Positions 1-6,759 of a stretch of DNA of 16,453 bases are shown here, piece by piece. Origin of the DNA: Fibrobacterota bacterium (GTDB taxonomy: Bacteria > Fibrobacterota > Chitinivibrionia > Chitinivibrionales > JANQEN01). The position numbers and the translations under genes are program-made. The stretch lies in assembly GCA_030619215.1 (NCBI GenBank), contig JAUXBV010000009.1, positions 1 to 16,453 of the forward strand, in the 5' to 3' direction. The notes beneath the pieces were generated by a model, which saw nothing but the letters and a program-made list of their open reading frames with translations, made no database searches and was not told the DNA's origin. Within the stretch, counting starts at the first letter, position 1; every line of letters begins with the position of its first letter.

Positions 1-966
1 AGTAAGCCCGCGAAGCTCTACTGCACGGCTGATAATCTCATCCATTTTTATACCGGAGATTACATGCTCATATGTGCATATACCTGTTGGCAGGATTTGG
101 GGTATTTTCACATCAGCTATAACAGGGAAACCGAAATTGATAGCTCCTGCAGCTGTAGCATATTTTTCATCGGTAATAAGCTGTTTTTTATCAACATCGG
201 GATCTGATCCGAGGGCCATAACAAAAGCAAAAACTCTGTTGTTATTGTACATTAAAATTTCACGTGCCGCTTTCAGATCACCCGGTTCAACACCGCCAAA
301 GGTCATAGCAGAGCGTGCAGCAAAGTTTAGTGCATGAATTGCCGCAGTTATCTCTTTCCCATAAGGTACCAGGAATGTATCCCAATTCATCTCAATACCT
401 TCTTCTGCAAGCTGCTCTGCGATTGCCTTTCCACCGGAGTTTCCTGCCATAAATACAAGGATGCTTCTCTCCTGCAAACCACGAATAAGTTTTACGGCAT
501 CCTCATTTTTCTCGGTACATCCCGCAATCGCAGCAAAACCCGGCATTCTGCCGTCAACCAGTTTTATTCCCTGTAATCTTAGAATACTATCGTCAGTGAA
601 ACCAAGCCATATTCCCTCAACAGAACTCGGTCCTACAACATACTTTAAAGACTCGATTACTTCCTCTGCGATAAGCGTAGCAACACCAGAGTTAAGTGTA
701 TCACCAAGATAGGGCAACCATAACTCATCACTGGGGATTGGCCCGAGAAGTTTTCGTGCTTCCTGGAGTGATTCCTCTAAATCACCGAGCTTCTGAACCT
801 TCTGACCAAGAAAGAGTAACATTATAGGAAGGTAATACGCTGTATTCGGGTATTCGACCTTTTCATCCCTACCCTTTTCCTTAATCGCACCGGCAAGAGC
901 CTTTTCCGCCCTTTCCACCATCACATGAGCACCTCTTATCGCGGCAGTGGCTATAATCTTCGACAT
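1..966 (-). CDS. acsB: Acetyl-CoA synthase, AcsB/CdhC type (C-terminus cut by window edge)
   Basis: My reading of the minus strand from the ATG at 964-966 gives an uninterrupted frame of 322 codons running off the window. It starts MSKIIATAAIRGAH and contains PNTAYYLP, the KLGDLEES region, MTFGGVEPG, FPVIAD and a final AVELRGLT. These match the N-terminal domain of bacterial acetyl-CoA synthase, the CODH/ACS subunit that condenses CO, the methyl group of the corrinoid protein and CoA into acetyl-CoA in the cytoplasm. This domain docks on CO dehydrogenase and helps form the CO tunnel. The nickel-iron-sulfur A-cluster cysteines lie further on and are not visible here. The start is supported by GGAG eight bases upstream (AAAGGAGTCTCGAAATG). 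The gene follows the nuoG-like gene by 83 bases and is probably the distal part of the same operon, which supports assigning the upstream cooS to a CODH/ACS complex. Confidence 0.93.
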   Translation of the reverse strand, partial: MSKIIATAAIRGAHVMVERAEKALAGAIKEKGRDEKVEYPNTAYYLPIMLLFLGQKVQKLGDLEESLQEARKLLGPIPSDELWLPYLGDTLNSGVATLIAEEVIESLKYVVGPSSVEGIWLGFTDDSILRLQGIKLVDGRMPGFAAIAGCTEKNEDAVKLIRGLQERSILVFMAGNSGGKAIAEQLAEEGIEMNWDTFLVPYGKEITAAIHALNFAARSAMTFGGVEPGDLKAAREILMYNNNRVFAFVMALGSDPDVDKKQLITDEKYATAAGAINFGFPVIADVKIPQILPTGICTYEHVISGIKMDEIISRAVELRGLT

Positions 967-1049
967 TTCGAGACTCCTTTCTTAACCTCTATTATTAAAT
1001 TAGTTAATATCAAAACCTATTTTTTTGGTTGTCCGGTTTATAATTCTAT

Positions 1050-1844
1050 TTATAAATTGCCAGATAATTCCAATGCTTTTGCACTTCTTTTACGTCTACA
1101 CTTTGGACAAAGTCTTGCTCTATTGCGGAACTCTTCCCAGTCGATTTTCACTCTATCAAACATGCTTTTTGCAACGGGTTCTGTAACCATTCGGGCTCCA
1201 CATTCTTCGCACACAAGCAACTTTGCCCGTGACTTAAAAGGTGATATTTCAACTTCACCAGTATCTTCATGAATTCGAATTTTTATTGTACCGACAGGGC
1301 ATATGGCTGCACATGCTCCACACCCAATACAATCTTCGGACGCCAGTCGAAAGGGAGTGGCTACAGTACGGTCTACACCCCGACCACTAAAGCCAATTGC
1401 TGATTGACCGATAACCTCTTCACAGACACTGGTACAGAGGCCGCATAGAATACAGTTCCGCTGGCTCTCTGTGACTTTCGGGTATGATGTTCCCTTTACT
1501 CCCATACGCAGAGCTATCTCTTTGAGCTCCTCACTATCAGGAGACCTGGCAAGCAACAGTTCCATAACGCCGCGTCTCGCATTCACCGCTTCCTTACTTG
1601 ATACGCTGACAACGATATCCTTTCGAACAGGATAATTACATGCGGTTACCAACTGTTTCCATTCACCCCTATCCAGCTCTACCATGCAGATTCGGCACGT
1701 TGCATAATTGGAAACTGACGGATGGTAACATAACGTGGGAATCCAGATACCGGCTTTTTGTGCGGCATCCAGGATTGTTGCTCCCTCTTTAACCTTAACT
1801 TTAACGCCGTCTATGGTAACAGTATGCACTAATTTGTCCTCCAT
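1050..1844 (-). CDS. Short NuoG/HoxU-like iron-sulfur subunit of an NAD(P)H diaphorase
   Basis: This 264-residue protein resembles the N-terminal electron-relay part of NuoG, HoxU or HydA. Residues 1-75 form a [2Fe-2S] plant-ferredoxin-like domain with Cys39, Cys50, Cys53 and Cys69. Two [4Fe-4S] motifs follow: Cys131/134/137/141 and Cys172/175/178/182. The His/Cys-ligated cluster motif usually found between them is absent; around residues 95-115 there is LLLARSPDSEELKEIA with no cysteine. The H-cluster domain of [FeFe] hydrogenase and the molybdopterin-like part of full NuoG are also absent. The C-terminus adds a CxxC pair (212/215) and another (246/249), which look like a zinc ribbon or rubredoxin-like knuckle. 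The ATG overlaps the nuoF-like stop by one base (TAATG), so translation is probably coupled. The inferred role is to pass electrons between the flavin subunit and a partner, perhaps CooF/CooS or a hydrogenase encoded elsewhere. Confidence 0.85.
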   Translation of the reverse strand: MEDKLVHTVTIDGVKVKVKEGATILDAAQKAGIWIPTLCYHPSVSNYATCRICMVELDRGEWKQLVTACNYPVRKDIVVSVSSKEAVNARRGVMELLLARSPDSEELKEIALRMGVKGTSYPKVTESQRNCILCGLCTSVCEEVIGQSAIGFSGRGVDRTVATPFRLASEDCIGCGACAAICPVGTIKIRIHEDTGEVEISPFKSRAKLLVCEECGARMVTEPVAKSMFDRVKIDWEEFRNRARLCPKCRRKRSAKALELSGNL

Positions 1845-3712
1845 TATACCTTAATGATTGAATTAAACGGGCACTTCAAAAAGCAATTTCCACATTTTGT
1901 ACATTTTTCCTGGTCAATAACATGCGGCACTTTCTTCTCACCTGAAATCGCATCTACCGGGCACTCTTTTTTACAAATACCACAAGCTTTGCAGAGCTCA
2001 GCATCAATCTCATAAGAAAAGAGACCTTTACAAACTTTAGCCGGGCAACGCTGTTCCTTTATATGAGTTTCATACTCTTTTTGAAAATAGCGAATAGTTG
2101 AGAGTACAGGATTTGCAGCGGTCTTACCGAGAGCGCACAGGGCTGTTCCCTCAAGTAGTTTCGGCAAAGTCTTCAGTTTCTCAATATCACCGGCTTCACC
2201 CTCTCCTTTAGTAATGCGTTCTAATATGTAAAGCATCTGAGAAAGTCCCTCCCTGCAGGGAGTACATTTGCCGCATGACTCTTTTTTCAGAAATTCAACA
2301 AAATATTTTGCAACATTTACCATACAGGTATCTTCATCCATAACGATCATGCCGCCGGAGCCCATCATAGAGCCAAGTTTTGTAAGCTCATCGAAATCTA
2401 CTGGTGTGTCAAGGTGTTCTGCAGGGATACATCCTCCTGACGGTCCTCCGGTTTGTACCGCCTTAAACTTCTTACCATTCTTAACACCTCCACCGATCTC
2501 ATAAATTATCCGGCGCAACGTCATGCCCATCGGAACCTCTACAAGGCCGGTATTTTCAACATTACCGACCAGGCTGAACACCTTGGTTCCCTTTGATCCT
2601 TCTGTGCCAATCGATGCAAACCATGAGCTGCCTTTATTAATAATAGCGGGGACATTTGCCCATGTTTCCACATTATTAAGATTCGTGGGTTTCTCATTAA
2701 GACCGCTCTCTACCGTGTGAACATATTTTGCTCTCGGCTCTCCGGTACGCCCTTCCAGCGAAGCCATTAAAGCAGTAGATTCTCCACAAACGAAAGCTCC
2801 GCCACCGCGATTAATCTTTATATCAAATGAGAAAGAACTGCCGAGAATATTTTCACCGAGGAAACCGCGTTCCCTTGCTTGTGACAATGCATTCGTCAAA
2901 TGATCAACAGCAAGCGGGTATTCATTACGAACATAGATATACCCCTGAGATGAGCCGATAGCATAGGCCCCGATAATCATTCCCTCAATAACAGAATGGG
3001 GATTCCCTTCCATGATTGAACGATCCATAAAAGCACCGGGATCTCCCTCATCTCCATTACAGATCACGTACTTAGGTGTTCCTTCAGCGTTCCGGCAAGA
3101 GCGCCATTTGCGTGCAGTATTGAAACCTCCACCGCCCCTACCGCGGAGTCCGGCTTTATCTACTTCATCAATAATTTCATCCGGGCTCATACTAAACAGA
3201 GCTTTACTTAAGGCGCCGTAACCACCAACTGCAATATAATCCTCTATATTGGTGGGATCTATTATTCCATTATTAAGTAATACTATTCGCTGCTGTGATT
3301 TATAAAAAGGTATCTCATCCGGGGTTTTCGCTAAAGCTTCTGTTGTGGGATCTTTATATAATAAACGTTCTACAATAGCACCTTTAAGAACAGTTTCACG
3401 AAAAATCTCTTCCACATCCGGCTCTTCAACGTTCTGATATAATATATCGCCCGGCTGCACAACAACTATTGGGCCTCGCTCACAGAAGCCATGGCAGCCA
3501 ACGCATTTTGTATTAATTTCGACTTTAGAACCAGAGTCTTTTACTGCTTCACAAAACAACTCATATATCTTCCTTGAGCCCTGGGCTGCACATCCAGTAC
3601 CGATACAAATACTTATGGACTTTGCAGATGGGCTTTTCTGCTTTTCTAATTTATTTCTTAGGCTTTCAAGCTTTTGAGGAGTGTCAATTATCTTCTTGGA
3701 AGCTTTTTTCAC
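1844..3712 (-). CDS. NuoF/HydB-like NAD(P)H-binding flavoprotein subunit
   Basis: The 622-residue product has the full domain order of HydB/HoxF-like subunits. Residues 30-110 form a thioredoxin-like [2Fe-2S] domain with Cys36, Cys41, Cys73 and Cys77. The FMN and NAD(H)-binding Rossmann-like core spans about 140-470, with GRGGGGF at 191-197, NGDEGDPGA at 219-227 and CGEST at 309-313. A [4Fe-4S] site follows with Cys480, Cys483, Cys486 and Cys526. The C-terminus is a two-cluster ferredoxin domain with Cys574/577/580/584 and Cys604/607/610/614. In this family NAD(P)H is oxidised or NAD(P)+ reduced at the FMN, sometimes with electron bifurcation. Translation starts at a GTG overlapping the nuoE-like stop by four bases (GTGA), preceded by GGAGG seven bases upstream. 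Whether the nucleotide is NAD or NADP cannot be told from sequence by eye. Confidence 0.93.
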   Translation of the reverse strand: MKKASKKIIDTPQKLESLRNKLEKQKSPSAKSISICIGTGCAAQGSRKIYELFCEAVKDSGSKVEINTKCVGCHGFCERGPIVVVQPGDILYQNVEEPDVEEIFRETVLKGAIVERLLYKDPTTEALAKTPDEIPFYKSQQRIVLLNNGIIDPTNIEDYIAVGGYGALSKALFSMSPDEIIDEVDKAGLRGRGGGGFNTARKWRSCRNAEGTPKYVICNGDEGDPGAFMDRSIMEGNPHSVIEGMIIGAYAIGSSQGYIYVRNEYPLAVDHLTNALSQARERGFLGENILGSSFSFDIKINRGGGAFVCGESTALMASLEGRTGEPRAKYVHTVESGLNEKPTNLNNVETWANVPAIINKGSSWFASIGTEGSKGTKVFSLVGNVENTGLVEVPMGMTLRRIIYEIGGGVKNGKKFKAVQTGGPSGGCIPAEHLDTPVDFDELTKLGSMMGSGGMIVMDEDTCMVNVAKYFVEFLKKESCGKCTPCREGLSQMLYILERITKGEGEAGDIEKLKTLPKLLEGTALCALGKTAANPVLSTIRYFQKEYETHIKEQRCPAKVCKGLFSYEIDAELCKACGICKKECPVDAISGEKKVPHVIDQEKCTKCGNCFLKCPFNSIIKV

Positions 3713-4206
3713 GCTTGTGCCTCCTTTTCAACAGTCGCTTCCTTACTTGAAGAAAGCCCTTGAATAATTTCCAAAGCAGATTTTGGATCAACTCCATCAT
3801 AATATTTGCCATCAACCACCATAACCGGGGCAAGGGCGCACGCACCGACACAGTTTACAGCCTGCAAAGAAAAAAGTCTGTCAGATGTGGTGCCGCCCGC
3901 TTCTACCTGAAACTCTTCACAAATTGTCTCTAAAATTTGCGGCGCACCCTTAAGATAACATACTGTTCCCATGCATAATGTCACTTCGTGTTCACCCTTT
4001 GGAGCAAGACGAAAACTGGTATAGAATGTAGCTATTGCACAGATACGAGTAAGGGGGACATCAAGCTTTATTGCTAAGTGTCGTAGTTGCTCAGCCGGTA
4101 AATAGCCATATTCCTCCTGCAAATCCTGCATCATAGGAATAAGCATTCCCGTATCCCCTTCATAACGTTTAACAATTGTCTCAATGACTTTGCTTTTTCC
4201 TTTCAT
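3709..4206 (-). CDS. NuoE/HydC-like [2Fe-2S] subunit of the diaphorase
   Basis: The protein has 165 residues, the usual length for NuoE/HydC-type subunits. An N-terminal helical segment (about 1-70, with the family motif EEYGYLP at 31-37) is followed by a thioredoxin-fold [2Fe-2S] domain. Its ligands are Cys78, Cys83, Cys119 and Cys123, in the C-x4-C and C-x3-C spacing of the family. In known complexes this subunit sits next to the FMN subunit and takes part in electron transfer or bifurcation. The ATG at 4206 has AAGGAAG just upstream. It lies 21 bases after the SpoIIE-type gene and overlaps the nuoF-like gene by four bases, so the two subunits are made together. Its neighbours are regulatory and CO dehydrogenase genes rather than membrane complex I genes, so a soluble enzyme is the better reading. 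Confidence 0.92.
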   Translation of the reverse strand: MKGKSKVIETIVKRYEGDTGMLIPMMQDLQEEYGYLPAEQLRHLAIKLDVPLTRICAIATFYTSFRLAPKGEHEVTLCMGTVCYLKGAPQILETICEEFQVEAGGTTSDRLFSLQAVNCVGACALAPVMVVDGKYYDGVDPKSALEIIQGLSSSKEATVEKEAQA

Positions 4207-4227
4207 CTTCTTCCTTTCAACACGCTT

Positions 4228-5379
4228 CTAAATTGTTTCAATGGTAACTTCCTTACTGCGTTTACGAAGATCTTCAGCAATCTCCCTGACGACTGATAGT
4301 CGTATTTCAAGTTGTTTCGGCAATTCAGGATTTTGATGCGCCGGATTTACTGCCTGCCCTACAAAGAAATGAACATGATCAACCTCTAATAAAAAACGCA
4401 ATAAGTTAGCACCTCCATTCATTTGAAACCTTACAGCTTTCTTCTGAACTCCTGATTTGAGTAAATCGCTTACCTTTGTGAGTGTTAGAATTCCTTCAGA
4501 AACCAAATCTACACCTTCAATTCTAGCAATAGGTGGAACCTCCTCCGTCATAGTTTGCAGGTCTACATCAAGAGGTCGTCCCAGATGACGTGAGACAATT
4601 TTTGCTGTAGTACCTCCACATACAATATGGGTTCCCGGTCGACTAATAAACTTCCTTACTGCTTCTTCATCCTGTTCTTTATTTATTGGTGGTCCTGTAA
4701 GCACTGTTGCCGTCAACTTTCTTCTAACCTTGAACACAACTATGCTTACATCATCCCCTACCTTCCCTGCATAAAGTTCATTTACCGCAAGTGCAATTTT
4801 ATCAGCAAAATCCTGTGCCGTGATATCCTTATGTGCGCGCTGCTCCATAAAGTGTGCTGCCTGGTCCCATCCCCAACCAAGGGGATAGACACCTCCTATA
4901 CCGGCATTAAGCACACCATCAGAAACAAATATTACCCAGTCTCCAATTTTCAGGTTAAGTACAGATTCATGAACCTTCTTGCCCTCTATAAGTCTCTCCT
5001 GGTAGATTACCGGCTGAATCTTACGTTCCCTTAATAGTACAGCAGACGGGGAGTCAAAATCGACTACCCGTGCAACACCATTGCTATAAAATTTTGCAAG
5101 GGCAAACGTACTGTATGCAAGTTTACGTACAGTACATACCGGCAACGTCTCACTCAGAGTCTGTACTACCTCCCCAAGGGGCAAGTCGTTTTCCAACATC
5201 TTCATTGCAATACTTGTTGTCAACGTTGCAAGAATGTTCGCAATGACCCCGCTTCCCAGACCATCGGAAAGAACCATAGTTACCGATTCAGTATCTCGGG
5301 ATACTTCGATGCTATCACCGCACAGCTCCTCTCCCTGTTTGTGAATTTGATATGTCCCCCACTCATAATAAACTTTCAT
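4228..5379 (-). CDS. SpoIIE/PP2C-type serine phosphatase with extra C-terminal domain
   Basis: The 383-residue protein carries the PP2C/SpoIIE phosphatase fold at about 1-220. Metal-binding acidic motifs are visible as GDS at 21-23 (Asp22), LSDGLGSG at 37-44 (Asp39), SDG at 153-155 (Asp154) and GDD at 208-210. These residues bind two metal ions in the family, so the enzyme looks active. Residues from about 225 to 383 form a second region I cannot assign; it contains the block GTHIVCGGTTAKIV at 249-262. There is no transmembrane segment of SpoIIE type. The ATG directly abuts the stop of the PAS gene (TAAATG), with GAGGAG upstream, which implies tight coupling. Family members usually dephosphorylate anti-sigma-factor antagonists, but no STAS-domain or anti-sigma gene is seen here, so the target is unknown. 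Similar PAS/SpoIIE pairs are recalled from [FeFe] hydrogenase operons of anaerobes. Confidence 0.85.
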   Translation of the reverse strand: MKVYYEWGTYQIHKQGEELCGDSIEVSRDTESVTMVLSDGLGSGVIANILATLTTSIAMKMLENDLPLGEVVQTLSETLPVCTVRKLAYSTFALAKFYSNGVARVVDFDSPSAVLLRERKIQPVIYQERLIEGKKVHESVLNLKIGDWVIFVSDGVLNAGIGGVYPLGWGWDQAAHFMEQRAHKDITAQDFADKIALAVNELYAGKVGDDVSIVVFKVRRKLTATVLTGPPINKEQDEEAVRKFISRPGTHIVCGGTTAKIVSRHLGRPLDVDLQTMTEEVPPIARIEGVDLVSEGILTLTKVSDLLKSGVQKKAVRFQMNGGANLLRFLLEVDHVHFFVGQAVNPAHQNPELPKQLEIRLSVVREIAEDLRKRSKEVTIETI

Positions 5380-5898
5380 TTACTCCTCTTCCTGAAAGAG
5401 AGACATCAACTTCACCAGCAGGACTTTTGTCTCTGCTGTGGTTTCACCTAAAAGTCTAGCTATCTCCTGTGCAGTTTTCATTTGTCCTGAAATCACTTCC
5501 TGAGCACGCTGCAATGTCTGTGCTCTTAACTCCCGATAGTGTTTCTTGACATCTTCTTCTTCTGAAATATCGATAAAAATACCACAGTATAGATTCCCTT
5601 CTTCAACAGGAAAGAGTCCTGCACGGTAGCTGACGCTATGCTCAGAAGTACTCTCTTTTACTATCAGGCGGCCCCCAACAACGATAGCCCGTTCGAAGCA
5701 ATCCGAATGCACAAACTTGGATGCTTTCCGGCCTACAAGTTCTTCTCCTGTACACTGAAACATGTTAAAGAACGCGGGATTTACAAAGCGGATCCTTGCC
5801 TCTTTATCAACAAGCAGTATGCCATTTGGCGTTTGCTCCAATATTGCCAGAGAATATTTTGCCAGCTCTTTGCTATTATTTTTTTCCATCAGATCCAC
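5380..5898 (-). CDS. PAS-domain sensor protein without kinase domain
   Basis: The product has 172 residues. Residues about 14-120 form a PAS domain (ILEQTPNGILLVDKEARI, then FVNPAFFNMF, then GRKASKFV), ending in DISEEEDVKKHY typical of the PAS C-cap. A helical tail of about 50 residues follows (LQRAQEVISGQMKTAQEIA...), possibly a dimerisation or partner-binding segment. No histidine kinase, GGDEF or DNA-binding domain is present, so it probably acts by binding the phosphatase encoded immediately downstream. The bound ligand is unknown. Two starts are possible: GTG at 5898, with GGGAG about four bases upstream, or ATG at 5889, which would leave that site about 13 bases away; the GTG is preferred. 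The gene lies 27 bases after the small [2Fe-2S] gene. A sensor of redox state, CO or H2 is only a guess from context. Confidence 0.82.
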   Translation of the reverse strand: MDLMEKNNSKELAKYSLAILEQTPNGILLVDKEARIRFVNPAFFNMFQCTGEELVGRKASKFVHSDCFERAIVVGGRLIVKESTSEHSVSYRAGLFPVEEGNLYCGIFIDISEEEDVKKHYRELRAQTLQRAQEVISGQMKTAQEIARLLGETTAETKVLLVKLMSLFQEEE

Positions 5899-5925
5899 TT
5901 CTCTCCCTGAGTTAACTCATGAAAT

Positions 5926-6186
5926 TTATTCAGATACCTCCTTCAAAGGGCCAATAATCTTTTCTTCAAAAGTCTTAACTGCCTCATTTACATCAGAGTG
6001 TGTAAACAGCTCGTTATCAATTTGCCAATTTACCCCTTCACCACACCGTTCCATACAGAAAGAGCCTTTCAATTCTATCTTACTTTCCAGTTTGTATTCC
6101 TTCAACAGATTGTTGAAACGGTCTAATAGTTTACGAGCACCTTTAATATGGCATGAACTACCCACACAAACAGTTACTGTAGGCAT
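5926..6186 (-). CDS. Small thioredoxin-fold [2Fe-2S] ferredoxin
   Basis: This 86-residue protein is a stand-alone version of the C-terminal [2Fe-2S] domain of NuoE. Cys7 and Cys12 (C-x4-C in VCVGSSCHIKG) and Cys44 and Cys48 (C-x3-C in FCMERCGEG) match the ligand spacing of thioredoxin-like ferredoxins. It has no NuoE-type helical N-terminus. It may be a mobile electron carrier or an accessory subunit of the diaphorase encoded three genes downstream, or it may report redox state to the PAS protein. AAGGAAG lies about six bases before the ATG, and the gene begins 20 bases after the cooF stop. The fold and cluster type are well supported; the partner is inferred from gene order only. Confidence 0.85.
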   Translation of the reverse strand: MPTVTVCVGSSCHIKGARKLLDRFNNLLKEYKLESKIELKGSFCMERCGEGVNWQIDNELFTHSDVNEAVKTFEEKIIGPLKEVSE

Positions 6187-6206
6187 CTGAAACTTCCTTA
6201 TTCTTT

Positions 6207-6731
6207 TTAGTTCTTCTGCTCTTCTTGCTGTGTTTTTACCAGTTTTTCAGCTACTTTCTTCCGCTTTTTTTTATTTTCTTCCTCTTCGTTACCAAAAAAA
6301 AGCGCTTTCGTAATACATGCAGCAACACAAGCAGGCTCCTGCCCCTTGGAAAGCCGCTCAATACACATATCGCATTTTAAAACGCTTTTTCCGTCAAAGC
6401 TGACATCAATCATACCGAATGGACATGCCTGAACACACATCTTACAGCCGATGCAACGTGATGCATCTATTAATACGGGTCCCTCATCATCATCCCGATG
6501 AATAGCTCCGGTGGGACATGCCAATATACACGGCGCATCCTCACAATGATTGCAATGTACCGGAATTGCATGACGCCCGTAATCCTCTACTTTTATCCTG
6601 TGTCCCGGCTTTTCGCCAGAGTATATAGCAGACTGCAACTCACCTGTCGATGAATGCTCGACTGCACAGGCTAGCTCACAGGATCGACACCCTAAACATC
6701 TGTTAAAATTAATAAAAATTTTCTTTTTCAT
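6207..6731 (-). CDS. cooF: CooF-like four-cluster ferredoxin, electron acceptor of CO dehydrogenase
   Basis: The 174-residue protein has sixteen cysteines arranged as four [4Fe-4S] clusters: Cys12/15/18/22, Cys60/63/68/72, Cys93/96/99/103, and Cys120/123 with Cys135/139. This is the pattern of the CooF/HycB/DmsB-like ferredoxin family. CooF docks on CO dehydrogenase and carries electrons from CO oxidation to hydrogenases, NAD(P) reductases or other partners. Assignment to CooF rather than another HycB-like ferredoxin rests on its place 28 bases downstream of cooS. The last 25 residues are rich in Lys, Glu and Gln and contain no cysteines; this may be a flexible docking tail. There is no signal peptide or membrane segment, so the protein is cytoplasmic. 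GAGGT lies five bases before the ATG. Confidence 0.9.
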   Translation of the reverse strand: MKKKIFINFNRCLGCRSCELACAVEHSSTGELQSAIYSGEKPGHRIKVEDYGRHAIPVHCNHCEDAPCILACPTGAIHRDDDEGPVLIDASRCIGCKMCVQACPFGMIDVSFDGKSVLKCDMCIERLSKGQEPACVAACITKALFFGNEEEENKKKRKKVAEKLVKTQQEEQKN

Positions 6732-6759
6732 TTTTTACCTCACAAAGTTTCCCAGAACT

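Noticed and set aside
967..1049. A separate promoter or terminator between the nuoG-like gene and acsB
   Set aside because: The only hairpin seen has a four-base stem (AACC/GGTT), and no promoter pair with acceptable spacing was found. Cotranscription is simpler, although the 83-base gap leaves some doubt.
1050..4206. A complete [FeFe] hydrogenase HydABC or a respiratory complex I
   Set aside because: No H-cluster cysteine motifs follow the ferredoxin-like domains, and no membrane subunits (NuoA, H, J-N) are present. The trio is better called a soluble diaphorase.
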